From Sulfurovum riftiae (GTDB lineage: Bacteria; Campylobacterota; Campylobacteria; Campylobacterales; Sulfurovaceae): a stretch of DNA of 61,749 nucleotides. The translations under genes were made by a program, and so were the position numbers. A model generated the notes under the pieces. That model was not told the origin of the DNA and made no database searches. It saw nothing but the letters and a program-made list of their open reading frames with translations. The stretch covers positions 1 to 61,749 of the forward strand of contig NZ_LNKT01000004.1 in the NCBI RefSeq assembly GCF_001595645.1, read 5' to 3'. This document shows positions 17,273 to 26,693 of the stretch, one piece after another (the first letter of the stretch is position 1; the number at the start of each line of letters is the position of its first letter).

Positions 17273-18214
17273 ATGAAAATGAACTTGAAAAGTTTGGCAG
17301 TAGCATTATTGCTAACATTTGGAATAGCAGCAAATGCTGCACAGGATATCCGTATTTATACAGCAGATAACCAGGGCGGTAAGATCAATGCTGCGAGTAT
17401 TGAGAAAGCATTTAAAGATGCAGGTTTTTACATTACCGGCAACAATGACATGAACAAGGCATTTGAGGCCAAATTCAAACAACATACACATGATGCCTAT
17501 AATCTTATGACACTGCATAAAAAAGATGCCGTAACCAAAATAGCAGAGAAATATCCTTCTATAGCACTTTTCACGCCATTGAGTATGTCTATTTATACAA
17601 GAAAAGGCGAAAAGACCATTTCTGTATCCTCTATGTCTGCAGCAGGTATAGCTAAAATAGCCGGGATCCCTGCAGATAATGCTGACCTTGTTGCCTATAT
17701 GAAAGAGGTTGCAGATGTATTGGCCAAAGCAATGCCAAATGGTAAATTTGAAGAACTTAATTATAAAATGGCCAAACCGGAAGGAGACCTTGTTGAAAGG
17801 TTCACTATGGAGATGGATGTAGATGAAAAAGATATTGAAGATGAACTGGAAAGTCTTCAAGAAGAGCTTGAAGCCGGACTTGAGACAGCCGGTTTTGTTA
17901 TTGCAGGGTTTAACAAACTTGGCGATGACTTTGCTAAAGCCGGTAATAAAACCTATGATTTCTTTGATGCATACTCTATCTGTAAAGTAGCAGTGATCTT
18001 TGAAGTCTCCAAGACACATCCTGAAGCAGGTGCATTTGCCCCTTGTACATTTTCCATGTATAAGAAGAAAGGTGAAAAAACAGTACACTTCGCTTACCCG
18101 TCTGTCTATAACTGGATCAGTTCTATCGATGTAACAGACAAAGCATCAAAAGATGTGCTTCTTAAAGCGCAAGATGCGATGAATGCAGCTGTTAATGAGG
18201 CGACAGAGGAGTAA
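17273..18214 (+). CDS. Exported protein with two DUF302 domains
   Basis: A 313-residue secreted protein. The signal peptide is MKMNLKSLAVALLLTFG, cut near AANAA. Two DUF302-like halves follow: the first around FTPLSMSIYTRKGEKTI, the second around FAPCTFSMYKKKGEKTV. The conserved cysteine is present only in the second half; the first has leucine in its place. An acidic helix (DEKDIEDELESLQEELE) links them. An open frame extends upstream to 17153, but AAGGA precedes the ATG at 17273 and the signal begins there. Function unknown; it mirrors the DUF302 gene at the other end of the sox region. Confidence 0.78.
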   Translation: MKMNLKSLAVALLLTFGIAANAAQDIRIYTADNQGGKINAASIEKAFKDAGFYITGNNDMNKAFEAKFKQHTHDAYNLMTLHKKDAVTKIAEKYPSIALFTPLSMSIYTRKGEKTISVSSMSAAGIAKIAGIPADNADLVAYMKEVADVLAKAMPNGKFEELNYKMAKPEGDLVERFTMEMDVDEKDIEDELESLQEELEAGLETAGFVIAGFNKLGDDFAKAGNKTYDFFDAYSICKVAVIFEVSKTHPEAGAFAPCTFSMYKKKGEKTVHFAYPSVYNWISSIDVTDKASKDVLLKAQDAMNAAVNEATEE

Positions 18215-18226
18215 ACATATCTTGAT

Positions 18227-18262
18227 CCATGACTTCCCTATCCGGAGATAGAGGGGTCATGG
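18227..18262 (+). terminator. Long hairpin after the tandem DUF302 gene
   Basis: CCATGACTTCCCTATC pairs with GATAGAGGGGTCATGG around the loop CGGA, with two or three mismatches. It starts 12 bp after the stop codon. No T run follows, so it may protect the mRNA end rather than terminate transcription by itself. Confidence 0.5.
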
Positions 18263-18518
18263 TCCTCCACCCCGAAAACCACCTCTTTACTCCCATAAAG
18301 AATTATATCAATCATCTATCCAAAACATAAGTCCCATTTCACCTCTAAATATCTATCCAATCCCTTATCAAAGAAGATGGTCAAAGACCGATTTTAAACC
18401 AGTGTAGAAAAAACAGTGAAACTTGGGAAAGGCATGGATATAGGTACAAAAATTAAGTAAAAATAATAAAAAATAGAATCTGAAAAATGATGAGAAAGTA
18501 GTGAAATAAGTGTATGAA

Positions 18519-18541
18519 GCATGCTGAAAAGATCAGCATGC
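18519..18541 (-). terminator. Hairpin after the convergent cytochrome c gene
   Basis: GCATGCTGA and TCAGCATGC form a perfect 9-bp stem with loop AAAGA, 10 bp beyond the stop of the minus-strand cytochrome gene. There is no T run on either strand, so it is terminator-like only. Confidence 0.5.
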
Positions 18542-18551
18542 CTGATTTGAG

Positions 18552-18872
18552 TTATTTTAAAGAACTCACATAGCTTGCAATCTTGTCAATTGCTTTTTGA
18601 GAGAGAAAAACAGTTGAATTTACCATGTTCTCACTGTATCCATGCCCGATGCGCTCATCATCCTGATAGAACTTCAATATACGTGCTATTTTCTCCGCCT
18701 TCATGCCAGCGATGGGTTTCATATTCTTAATTGGTGTTTTATCAGCATTTGGACCATGGCAGATCGAACATTTTTTCATGTACAATGCTGCACCATCTTC
18801 TGCTGGTGCAGCATTCCCTACTGTCATCAAACCGACACTTGCCAATACCGCTGTCAACATAACTTTTTTCAT
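18552..18872 (-). CDS. Monohaem cytochrome c, FccA-like subunit
   Basis: A 106-residue exported cytochrome. The signal peptide spans about 1-21 and the haem motif CSICH lies at 35-39. A late methionine (NMVNS) is a candidate axial ligand. It lies 114 bp downstream of an FccB-type flavoprotein gene on the same strand. That suggests it is the haem partner in a flavocytochrome c sulfide dehydrogenase, here with one haem instead of the two of some FccA proteins. AAAGGTTATAGA precedes the ATG, a reasonable ribosome-binding site. Confidence 0.8.
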   Translation of the reverse strand: MKKVMLTAVLASVGLMTVGNAAPAEDGAALYMKKCSICHGPNADKTPIKNMKPIAGMKAEKIARILKFYQDDERIGHGYSENMVNSTVFLSQKAIDKIASYVSSLK

Positions 18873-18986
18873 TCTATAACCTTTATTTATTTTGTTTATA
18901 TTCTATTATAAAGCATATAATCTTAATTGTTTCTGATTGCAATAACAGGATAGCAGCACACCCAAAATTAAATTTGTTGTCATCGG

Positions 18987-20372
18987 CTATTTTGGTCCAA
19001 ACATATCAAAGTATAGTGCACTTGACCAAGAATAGATAGAAGCTGCATCTTTGCTACCGTCTTTCTTCCAGTTCTCGCTACTCATCGTTTCGGTAAAACT
19101 AAATAATTTCCAATCTATAAATTTTGCATTTTTTATACTTTTGTCTTTTTTATCAAAAGCGTATTTTGTATAGATAAATATAGCATTTTCCGGTTTTGTA
19201 GATACAGCAGAAAAGCAGAGGGTAATAGGAGATTCCCATTTGGGGGCTTTCCCTTTATTGATACGTTGCGCAATAAGCCTGCCGACATACTTTCCCTCTG
19301 TATTGGAAGTATTACCGGATTTAGAGAAGCCCATAGGTCTTGCATCGCCGGCAATGAAAATATTTTTCTCTCCTTCTACCTCATATGTAAGAGGGTTGAT
19401 GTTCCCTTCCATCATATCTTTGGCATCTTTTGCAAAACCCATGGTTTCGATGATCTTTGCACCTCTGACCCGAGGATAAAAAGCAGCATCTGCAAACTCG
19501 AATTCATCCATTTCGGTAGTTACTATTTTTTTATCGAGGTCAATACTTGTAAGTGCGGCATTGGGTATATACTCTATGTAGTCTCTATAGAGTTCCTCGA
19601 AGGCAGAGGAAAATCCTTTTTTCTTGATGGTAATGGCATTGTTCTCATCAAGGATAATAACCTTCGCTTTGAGTTTTTTCTGTTTGAAATAGTCGGCGAT
19701 CAGACAGGCTCTCTCATACGGTGCAGGCAGACATCTGTAGTTCCCCCCTGGTACGGTAAGAATAAAGTTACCCTCTTTGAAATTGTGTATTTTGTTTTTC
19801 AGGGTGATATGTTCCGAACCGGGAATGAACCCTGCAGGATACTCCTGTTTCAAACGGGTGATCAGTGCTGTATCTGTCGTCCATCTCGAGTAGTCGTAAT
19901 CGATACCTGGGGAGAGGACAAGGTAGTCGAATCCGATATCGCCTTCGGAGGTCTTGAGAATACGGTTCTTTTTGTCCAAGCCTATTGCCGTGGCATTAAA
20001 AAACGTATAGTTGTAGTTTCGTGCAGCCTGGAGATAGTCATGCGTGATGTACTCAAGATCGACCTTGTCAACGAGCCAGAGATTGCTTACCGGACAGGAG
20101 ATGAACTCCTGGCGTCTTTCGACCAGAATGACATCTGCATCAGGTGCAAAGGTGGTGATGGTCTTTGCAATAGAGAGTCCCGACCATCCGCCTCCCAGTA
20201 CGAGCACTCTGGGCTTCGAGGTATCGGGCAGGGGAGCTTTATTACTCTTTGTTCCTGCCTTTACATTTGGTGATGCTGGGTCTTTGGGGGTATTTTTGTT
20301 ATTGCTTCCGTATAATGTAGAGGCAACAGTCAGGCCGGAGAGCACTAAAAACTTTCTTTTTGAAGAATCCAT
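18987..20372 (-). CDS. fccB: Flavocytochrome c sulfide dehydrogenase flavoprotein subunit (FccB-like)
   Basis: A 461-residue exported flavoprotein. An N-terminal signal (KRKFLVLSGLTVASTLYG) is followed by a proline-rich linker and the FAD fold VLVLGGGWSGLS near 57. Cysteines fit the FccB plan: C93 in SCPVSNLW is the candidate for covalent FAD attachment, and C214 (RCLPAPYERA) with C386 (TLCFS) matches the redox disulfide. It would oxidise sulfide to sulfur or polysulfide in the periplasm and pass electrons to the cytochrome encoded downstream. The gene is on the opposite strand to soxCDYZ, so it is regulated separately. The signal has KRK rather than RR. Confidence 0.85.
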   Translation of the reverse strand: MDSSKRKFLVLSGLTVASTLYGSNNKNTPKDPASPNVKAGTKSNKAPLPDTSKPRVLVLGGGWSGLSIAKTITTFAPDADVILVERRQEFISCPVSNLWLVDKVDLEYITHDYLQAARNYNYTFFNATAIGLDKKNRILKTSEGDIGFDYLVLSPGIDYDYSRWTTDTALITRLKQEYPAGFIPGSEHITLKNKIHNFKEGNFILTVPGGNYRCLPAPYERACLIADYFKQKKLKAKVIILDENNAITIKKKGFSSAFEELYRDYIEYIPNAALTSIDLDKKIVTTEMDEFEFADAAFYPRVRGAKIIETMGFAKDAKDMMEGNINPLTYEVEGEKNIFIAGDARPMGFSKSGNTSNTEGKYVGRLIAQRINKGKAPKWESPITLCFSAVSTKPENAIFIYTKYAFDKKDKSIKNAKFIDWKLFSFTETMSSENWKKDGSKDAASIYSWSSALYFDMFGPK

Positions 20373-20432
20373 AGATAGTCCTTATTATGTTTAATAAGTA
20401 ATTATCTTATCTTCTTGGGACTTACTTGGAGC

Positions 20433-20900
20433 TTATTGGAGGCTGCTCACTTCAAAGTAATGTACGACTTCACGTGTAAGCGTAGCCTCTTTTCTTCTTT
20501 GAAAATGCGCACTGAGATCAAATGCCTCTTTACCGTAACCCTCTTTGTATTCCTGGATGAAAGCGTTATATACATCCTCTTTTATGGCGGTCACTTCAAA
20601 GATTATACGGTCGAAAAGCAATGCCTCTGCAGCGATCTCTTCCCTGGCTCTTTCGTTCGCATTGATCGCCCCGTACCGATCCTCTTTCTTCTGGGTGAGA
20701 TTCATCTCTATGTGTGCACGTATGGAAGTAAGCATATGCTCCAGCTGTGGAAGGGTCATACCCTGTGGCAGCTCTTTTATGATGGTTGCATCCTCCGTTG
20801 TATAGCCCCAGCCTCCTGTGACCGGGAGGTCAGCGTCAAAGGTGGATCTGATAAGCTCCTGAATATCAGTGTTTTCTGGCAGTTTTTTAAAGGTTGTCAT
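20433..20900 (-). CDS. Conserved hypothetical protein (155 aa)
   Basis: I do not recognise this protein. It has no signal peptide or membrane segment and is rich in charged helices, so it is probably a cytoplasmic helical protein. It starts with the ATG immediately at the end of the thioredoxin-fold gene upstream (stop and start adjoin at 20900-20901) and ends 60 bp before fccB. The three genes are therefore probably one transcript. The segment GGWGYTTEDATII near residue 29 and the helical RAREEIAAEALLFDR are its most distinctive features. Confidence 0.7.
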   Translation of the reverse strand: MTTFKKLPENTDIQELIRSTFDADLPVTGGWGYTTEDATIIKELPQGMTLPQLEHMLTSIRAHIEMNLTQKKEDRYGAINANERAREEIAAEALLFDRIIFEVTAIKEDVYNAFIQEYKEGYGKEAFDLSAHFQRRKEATLTREVVHYFEVSSLQ

Positions 20901-21317
20901 TTATTTCTCTTTTCTTAATTCAACTTCATCCAGCACGTCATACCAGCCTTCAAGTTCTCTGCTGCCTTGCACTACCGCAATAATTTTACCTTCGGCAGTT
21001 AAAAAATAGTGCATAGGTACACCATATTTTTCAAATTTGTCAGGAATGGCATGCTGGTCTCTTGACATATAGAGCAGTACATACTCTTTTTTCATGGTCT
21101 CTATGAGCTCTTTGTTTGAAAGTGTCTGTTTTTTAAACCTGTCGCAATGTTTGCATTTGTCAGCACCTACAAAAAGGTAGACCATCTTATGCTCTTTTTT
21201 GGCTGTTGCCAGAGCATTATAGTAATCATGTTCCCAGTTAAGTTCTACGGCATCAAGGGCAGAGGTGAGTAGAAACAGTGAAAGTAATATACTGCCAATC
21301 AATGAAAATCTATGCAT
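20901..21317 (-). CDS. Periplasmic thioredoxin-fold protein
   Basis: A 138-residue exported protein with a signal peptide (about 1-23) and a thioredoxin-like domain. The redox motif is CKHC in ADKCKHCDRFKK, and VPMHYF contains the cis-proline region. It is related in design to the CNYC protein at 15415-15855. As the first gene of the transcript leading to fccB it may reduce disulfides of the FccB or Sox proteins. It is divergent from the PpiC-like gene at 21526. Confidence 0.78.
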   Translation of the reverse strand: MHRFSLIGSILLSLFLLTSALDAVELNWEHDYYNALATAKKEHKMVYLFVGADKCKHCDRFKKQTLSNKELIETMKKEYVLLYMSRDQHAIPDKFEKYGVPMHYFLTAEGKIIAVVQGSRELEGWYDVLDEVELRKEK

Positions 21318-21525
21318 TATTACACCTTTTTTGTCGATAGCGTATTATAACCCAGCTTCCTGAATGCTTTACAGTTGTGTTGCTTTGAAACAATGTTGGC
21401 AGAGCTACTTTTTATCAGTGTTGCTTCGTTATAATACTCCTCAGAAAAACTCAAATAGTATACGACATTTTTTAGCGTATATTGTTTTGAGATATGAATC
21501 CTTAAAACATTCAAAGGTAGATGAT

Positions 21526-22263
21526 TTGTTAAAAAAACTATTGCATGAACCGCTACTGCATTTTTTGTTGTTGGGCGGTTTACTCTTCCTCTTCTACTCT
21601 TTTTCTCAACATGATGAAAATACTGAAAACAGTATTGTTATTTCCAAAGGGAGAATAGAACAGCTCACTTCAGATTGGGAAAAAAAGTTTTTTCGTACAC
21701 CTACAAAAGAAGAAAAACAAAAAATGATAGAGAATGAAATCTATCAAACCGTGCTATACAGGGAAGCTTTGAAAATAGGCCTGGATAAAAATGATGATGA
21801 GATCAAAAGACGTCTTGCACAAAAGATGGAGTTTGTTGCTTATGATACATATGAACTTCCACTTCCCAGTGACGAAGTGTTGAAAAAGTTTATGCGGGAG
21901 CACCCGGAGAAATATAAAGAAGAAGGGAAGATACACTTTACGCAAAATATGGTAGGCTCAGATACAACAGAGTTCGAGAAAGAATATACACTCACAAAAT
22001 TTGAAGCAGGCAATATATTCGGACGTCCTTTTGCGGAAGTGCTTTTTACGCTGAAGCCGGATGGGAAAGTGCATAAAATAGAGTCTACGTACGGTGTGCA
22101 TGAAGTACGTGTAATAGATAGGCCTATAGAAAAGCCAAAAGCTTTTGATACGGTGAAAGAAAAGCTTAAAGATGACTACTTAAGTCTGCAAAGAGAGCAG
22201 AAAAACAGGGCTATTTATGAAAAACTGAAGTCGCAGTATAATATCAGTATAGAAGAGAAGTGA
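21526..22263 (+). CDS. Membrane-anchored PpiC/parvulin-like peptidyl-prolyl isomerase
   Basis: A 245-residue protein with one membrane anchor (LLHFLLLGGLLFLFYSF) and a periplasmic part rich in charged helices. The C-terminal segment PFAEVLFTLKPDGKV followed by STYGVHEVRVIDR resembles the end of a degenerate parvulin domain. The open frame reaches back to 21364, but those residues look non-coding. TTG at 21526 with AAAGG 8 bp upstream is preferred. The HupE-like gene begins one base after its stop. The same pairing of a PpiC-like anchor protein and HupE/UreJ is seen in other bacteria, as I recall. Confidence 0.68.
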   Translation: MLKKLLHEPLLHFLLLGGLLFLFYSFSQHDENTENSIVISKGRIEQLTSDWEKKFFRTPTKEEKQKMIENEIYQTVLYREALKIGLDKNDDEIKRRLAQKMEFVAYDTYELPLPSDEVLKKFMREHPEKYKEEGKIHFTQNMVGSDTTEFEKEYTLTKFEAGNIFGRPFAEVLFTLKPDGKVHKIESTYGVHEVRVIDRPIEKPKAFDTVKEKLKDDYLSLQREQKNRAIYEKLKSQYNISIEEK

Positions 22264-22264
22264 A

Positions 22265-23245
22265 GTGTTTTTTAAACTATTTGTTCTTCTGGCCTTTCTT
22301 TTCACTTTTGCACAGGCAGATATAATACGGCCTGTCTATCTTGAAGTTACCCAAAAAACCACAGATACTTACGCACTGTTTTTAAAAGTACCGGCAAAAG
22401 ATGATAAAAATACCCCCATGAAAGTAAAAGCCATAGAGGGCTGTAAAGAGAATGGAGCACATGTCAGAGAATCTGCAAAAGGTGTTTATTCGGATAGATA
22501 TACTATAACCTGTGACAAAGGTATTAAAGGAAAAACGATTGAGATAGAGGGGCTGGAAAATACAAAAAGAGACCTGCTCTTGCGTATGGAATTCATAGAC
22601 GGCAGTTCACAGTCGGCATTGCTCAATCCCCTGCACAATACCTACATTGTAAAAGAGGACGCCGCCCCCACCCAAATCATGCAAACCTATTCATGGTTGG
22701 GGATCACCCATATCCTGATGGGGTTCGACCACCTTCTGTTTGTCTTTTCACTTCTGATCATCGTTAAAAATATGCGACGTCTCTTGTGGACGATTACGGC
22801 ATTTACTTTGGCACACAGTATCACTATGGCATGCGCAACACTGGGGATCGTGCATGTGCCACAGCAACCCGTTGAGGCGATGATCGCATTGAGTATACTC
22901 TTCCTGGCGATGGAGATAGTCCATGAAAAACAGGGTAAACCAGGTTTGACTTCCCGGTATCCCTGGATCATCGCTTTTACTTTTGGGCTTTTGCATGGTT
23001 TTGGGTTTGCAGGAGCACTTGCCGAGATAGGATTGCCTCAGCAAGCCATTGCACTGGCCCTTGTTTTCTTCAATATCGGGGTAGAGATAGGCCAGTTGAT
23101 ATTTGTGGCAACTGTGGTGCTTGTGAGCCTGTTGTTCCGGCATTTCACACATCCAAGTTTCATGGAGAAGTTGGAAATGTATCTTGTCTATGCCATAGGC
23201 GGACTTTCCGCTTTTTGGGTCTATGAGAGGATTTTGGCTTTTTGA
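22265..23245 (+). CDS. HupE/UreJ-family membrane protein
   Basis: A 326-residue integral membrane protein. A signal peptide (about 1-18, ending AQA) precedes a soluble periplasmic domain (about 20-150). Six or seven membrane helices follow, containing the family-type histidine motifs GITHILMGFDHLLF and FGLLHGFGFAGAL. HupE proteins are thought to bind or transport nickel or cobalt, but the metal for this subgroup is not established. The start codon is GTG, one base after the PpiC-like stop, so the two genes are translationally coupled. prfA follows on the other strand. Confidence 0.8.
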   Translation: MFFKLFVLLAFLFTFAQADIIRPVYLEVTQKTTDTYALFLKVPAKDDKNTPMKVKAIEGCKENGAHVRESAKGVYSDRYTITCDKGIKGKTIEIEGLENTKRDLLLRMEFIDGSSQSALLNPLHNTYIVKEDAAPTQIMQTYSWLGITHILMGFDHLLFVFSLLIIVKNMRRLLWTITAFTLAHSITMACATLGIVHVPQQPVEAMIALSILFLAMEIVHEKQGKPGLTSRYPWIIAFTFGLLHGFGFAGALAEIGLPQQAIALALVFFNIGVEIGQLIFVATVVLVSLLFRHFTHPSFMEKLEMYLVYAIGGLSAFWVYERILAF

Positions 23246-23276
23246 AAAGGTCGGGGAATTAAATTATCCCCTTATG

Positions 23277-24344
23277 CTAAAGACCTGCTTCCTGAATAGC
23301 TTCAGTTTGAGCGTGGGCAATAAGCGGATCGATCACCAGTTTGAGGTTTCCGTTGTTCATGACATCATCGAGGGCATAGAGTGTGAGCCCTATACGGTGG
23401 TCTGTCAGTCTGTTCTGCGGGTAGTTGTAGGTTCTGATCTTTTCAGAGCGGTCCCCTGAACCTACCTGCAGTTTTCGCTGTCCGGCTGTTTCGTCAAGCT
23501 GTTTCTGAAGCTCTGCTTCATAGACACGGGCTTTGAGTACTTTCATGGCCTTGTCACGGTTCTTGTGCTGCGACTTCTCATCCTGGATTGCTACAACGAT
23601 ACCGGTAGGAATGTGTGTTAGACGTACTGCTGAATCGGTAGTGTTGACCGACTGTCCGCCGCATCCGCTTGAGCGGTAGACATCCATTTTTACTTCGTTC
23701 GGCTTGATATCGACCTCGACATCATCCACTTCGGGAATGACCGCTACGGTAATGGCTGAGGTATGTACACGTCCCTGTGTTTCGGTATCGGGTACCCTTT
23801 GGACACGGTGTGTCCCCGCCTCGTACTTGAGCTGTGAGTACACCCCCTGTCCCTTGATCTCTGCAATGAGTTCCTTGTATCCTCCGGCAGTACCGTCATT
23901 GGTACTGACGATCTCCACTTTCCATTCCATCTGTTCAGCGTAACGGGAGTACATCCTGAAGACATCGGCCACAAAAAGGGCACTCTCGTCACCGCCTGCT
24001 CCGGCACGAAGTTCAAGAAAGATGTTCTTGTCATCATTCTTGTCTTTGGGGATCATGAGTACTTTGATCTCCTCTTCGAGCTTGGGAAGCATCGGTTCGA
24101 GTTCGGAGAGTTCCTCTTTGGCCAGGTCACCCAACTCCTCATCTCCGAGAAGCTCTTTGTTCTCTTCTATGGCATCAGCTGTCTCTATATAGAGGTTTGC
24201 TTTTTCCACGAGTTCGGAAAGTCCCGACTGCTCTTTGCTGAGTTCTGTCATACGGTTGATGTCGCTTGCGATGTCGGGCGAACTCAGTAGTCTGCTGATC
24301 TCATCGTATCTGTCTATAAATGGTTGAAGTTTCTCTTTGAACAT
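23277..24344 (-). CDS. prfA: Peptide chain release factor 1
   Basis: A 355-residue class I release factor that reads UAA and UAG stop codons and triggers peptide release. The catalytic GGQ is present in [14 protein letters not shown]. The N-terminal helices and the central RF-1 domain ([12 protein letters not shown]) are intact and the length is standard. It is followed on the plus strand by a convergent HupE-like gene. rpsT lies 85 bp upstream on the same strand, the usual S20-RF1 neighbourhood in Campylobacterota. Confidence 0.97.
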   Translation of the reverse strand: MFKEKLQPFIDRYDEISRLLSSPDIASDINRMTELSKEQSGLSELVEKANLYIETADAIEENKELLGDEELGDLAKEELSELEPMLPKLEEEIKVLMIPKDKNDDKNIFLELRAGAGGDESALFVADVFRMYSRYAEQMEWKVEIVSTNDGTAGGYKELIAEIKGQGVYSQLKYEAGTHRVQRVPDTETQGRVHTSAITVAVIPEVDDVEVDIKPNEVKMDVYRSSGCGGQSVNTTDSAVRLTHIPTGIVVAIQDEKSQHKNRDKAMKVLKARVYEAELQKQLDETAGQRKLQVGSGDRSEKIRTYNYPQNRLTDHRIGLTLYALDDVMNNGNLKLVIDPLIAHAQTEAIQEAGL

Positions 24345-24429
24345 AGTCGTTCTTTATGTTGGATTGTAAGGAGTTGTAAGATGCGGCTGAGCCGCATAGG
24401 TCAGGTAGGACCTGTTAGCGGAAGACTAC

Positions 24430-24699
24430 TTAGGCAGCTTCGATTTTGTTTACCATTTTGTGAAGACGGCTTACTTTTCTTGCAGCAGTTGTTTTCTTGA
24501 TGAATCCTTTGCTTACAAGTGAGTGGATCTGCTTGTTCGCCACTTTGAACGCTTCGAGTGCAGCACTCTTGTCAGCAGCTTCTACCGCTTCATGTACCGC
24601 TTTGGTAATGTTCTTGATTCTTGTTCTGTAGTATCTGTTTCTTTCTGTTCTTTTCGCTGTTTGCAAAATTCTTTTTTTCGCCGATTTGTGGTGTGCCAT
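24430..24699 (-). CDS. rpsT: 30S ribosomal protein S20
   Basis: An 89-residue basic helical protein of normal S20 length, starting [10 protein letters not shown] and ending MVNKIEAA. It is a primary 16S rRNA-binding protein. The frame is open 29 codons further upstream (to 24786), but the ATG at 24699 has AAAGGAACA just before it and gives the conserved N-terminus. prfA follows. Confidence 0.97.
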   Translation of the reverse strand: MAHHKSAKKRILQTAKRTERNRYYRTRIKNITKAVHEAVEAADKSAALEAFKVANKQIHSLVSKGFIKKTTAARKVSRLHKMVNKIEAA

Positions 24700-24906
24700 C
24701 AAATGTTCCTTTATTAAATGTAATACCCTCTCTACAGGTGACTGTAGTATACTTTTGGGTGAAATTAGTGCGCGAATAATATCCAAAAGAAGATTAAAGT
24801 ATTATTAAAATCAAGTGGACCACTCTCTATTTACTGTATAGGGATTGAGTTAGATTAATCTATTTTAAGTAAAATTAGCGGTAATTACGGAAAGAAGGAA
24901 ACGGAT

Positions 24907-26244
24907 ATGACACTTTTTGGCACAGATGGTGTAAGGGGTAAAGCAGGCAAGAAGGTCTCTGCGATCAATACGATGCGTTTGGCTATGGCAACAGGAATTT
25001 ATTTCAAACAGTTCGCCAAGACCAACAAGATCCTTGTAGGAAAAGATACGCGCAGAAGCGGTTATATGATAGAGAATGCCCTGGTGTCAGGGTTGACTGC
25101 CGTGGGCTTCGATGTGATACAGATAGGGCCTATGCCGACACCGGCGATCGCTTTTTTGACGGAAAATATGCGTTGTGATGCAGGGATCATGATCTCGGCA
25201 AGCCATAATCCCTATTATGACAACGGCATCAAATTCTTCGACAGTGAAGGGAACAAGCTCAACCGTTCTGAAGAGGAGAAGATCGAAGCGATCTATGCCG
25301 ATGAGGAAGCACTGGAAGATGCACAGGCTGTGGGCAAGAATATTGGAAAGTCCAAACGGATCGATGATGTGATCGGGCGTTACATTGTCCACATCAAGAA
25401 TTCTTTCCCAAAACCTTTGAGTCTTGCAGGCAAACGTGTGGTGATCGATTGTGCTAATGGTGCGGGGTATATCGTCGGACCTACCATCCTGCAGGAACTT
25501 GGTGCGGAAGTGGTTGTCGTGGGTGACAAGCCGGATGGGTTCAACATCAATGAAGGGTGCGGAGCGATGCATCCGGAAAACCTTGCAAAGGTCGTGCTCG
25601 ATAAACGTGCGGACATCGGACTGGCGCTTGACGGAGATGCGGACCGTCTTGTCATTGTCGATGAGAAGGGCGAGACGGTTGACGGAGACAAACTCATGGC
25701 GGTACTTGCGGTACACCTGAAAAACACAGGGGAGCTCAAAGGGGACGGTATGGTGGCTACAGTCATGAGCAACCAGGGACTTGAAGAGTATCTCGCATCA
25801 CAAGGCATTACGCTGTACCGTTCTGCCGTAGGCGACAAGAATGTCGTTGAACTGATGCAGAAGAAAGGGTTGAACTTCGGCGGGGAGCAGAGCGGGCATA
25901 TTATCTTCTCGGACTACGCCAAGACCGGTGACGGGATATCGAGTGCACTCCAGGCCCTGGCCTATCTTGTGACGACAGGGAAGAAGGCAAGTGAAGCGTT
26001 CAATCCGTATGAATCCTATCCGCAAATGCTTGTGAACCTTCCGGTCGAGAGTAAAAAACCTTTTGAAGATATAGAAGGGATCGGTGCACTTAAAGAGAGT
26101 GTGGAAGAGGCGGGGATGAGACATCTTTTCCGATATTCGGGTACGGAGAACAAGATCCGTCTGCTGCTTGAGGGTAAAGACAAAAAAATCCTTGAGGAGA
26201 TGATGGAGGAGTGTGAGACCTTCTTTAAAAGAGCACTCTCCTGA
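24907..26244 (+). CDS. glmM: Phosphoglucosamine mutase
   Basis: A 445-residue enzyme converting glucosamine-6-phosphate to glucosamine-1-phosphate for peptidoglycan and lipopolysaccharide. The family start [11 protein letters not shown] is present. The phosphoserine loop is [12 protein letters not shown] near residue 99, the metal loop DGDADR near residue 241, and the phosphate-binding [10 protein letters not shown] is at the C-terminus. GAAAGAAGGAAA precedes the ATG. Its stop overlaps the lspA start (TGATG), so the two are coupled. Confidence 0.97.
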   Translation: MTLFGTDGVRGKAGKKVSAINTMRLAMATGIYFKQFAKTNKILVGKDTRRSGYMIENALVSGLTAVGFDVIQIGPMPTPAIAFLTENMRCDAGIMISASHNPYYDNGIKFFDSEGNKLNRSEEEKIEAIYADEEALEDAQAVGKNIGKSKRIDDVIGRYIVHIKNSFPKPLSLAGKRVVIDCANGAGYIVGPTILQELGAEVVVVGDKPDGFNINEGCGAMHPENLAKVVLDKRADIGLALDGDADRLVIVDEKGETVDGDKLMAVLAVHLKNTGELKGDGMVATVMSNQGLEEYLASQGITLYRSAVGDKNVVELMQKKGLNFGGEQSGHIIFSDYAKTGDGISSALQALAYLVTTGKKASEAFNPYESYPQMLVNLPVESKKPFEDIEGIGALKESVEEAGMRHLFRYSGTENKIRLLLEGKDKKILEEMMEECETFFKRALS

Positions 26245-26693
26245 TGCGCTCTTTTGCCATCTTTCTTCTGGTAGCTGTCGGTACCTTTATTATTGACCAG
26301 AATATCAAGGCTCTGTTTCTTGAAGGCTACTACCGTGAGGGGAGCTGCATAGACTTGTCACTGCACTTCAACAAGGGGGTGGCATTTTCGATGTTCGCCT
26401 TCATCGGCCCTTACCTGAAATGGGTACAGGCTCTGCTGATCGGAGGGATCCTCTATTATGTGCTTTCCCGGGGCTATATAAGAAGGTATGCTTTCCCCAT
26501 CGGCCTGCTGGTCGGTGGTGCACTGGGCAACCTCTACGACAGGTTCGTGCATGAGGGGGTGGTCGATTATGTGGCATGGCACTGTGGTTTCAATTTCGCT
26601 GTCTTCAATTATGCGGATGTCGCGATCGATGTGGCGGTTGCATGGATCATCATCATGGTCTATTTCTTTCCTGAAAAGGAGCAGGGTGCATGA
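26244..26693 (+). CDS. lspA: Lipoprotein signal peptidase (signal peptidase II)
   Basis: A 149-residue membrane aspartyl protease that removes signal peptides from lipoproteins. Four membrane segments are evident. The two catalytic aspartates lie in NLYDRFVHEGVVDYV and FNYADVAI, and the N-terminal DQNIK motif is present. Its ATG overlaps the glmM stop and its stop overlaps the next gene, forming a tight operon. Confidence 0.95.
   Translation: MRSFAIFLLVAVGTFIIDQNIKALFLEGYYREGSCIDLSLHFNKGVAFSMFAFIGPYLKWVQALLIGGILYYVLSRGYIRRYAFPIGLLVGGALGNLYDRFVHEGVVDYVAWHCGFNFAVFNYADVAIDVAVAWIIIMVYFFPEKEQGA

Larger units (their letters stand above)
18215..18551. other. Intergenic region between convergent DUF302 and cytochrome genes
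   Basis: No gene is seen in this 337-bp stretch. It is bounded by two hairpins: an imperfect 16-bp-arm stem at 18227-18262 just after the DUF302 gene, and a perfect 9-bp-arm stem at 18519-18541 just after the convergent cytochrome gene. Between them lies AT-rich DNA without clear promoter or repeat. Confidence 0.7.

Noticed and set aside
19266-20273. Long plus-strand open frame (335 codons)
   Set aside because: It is the antisense shadow of the FccB-like gene, whose cysteines and FAD motif are convincing.
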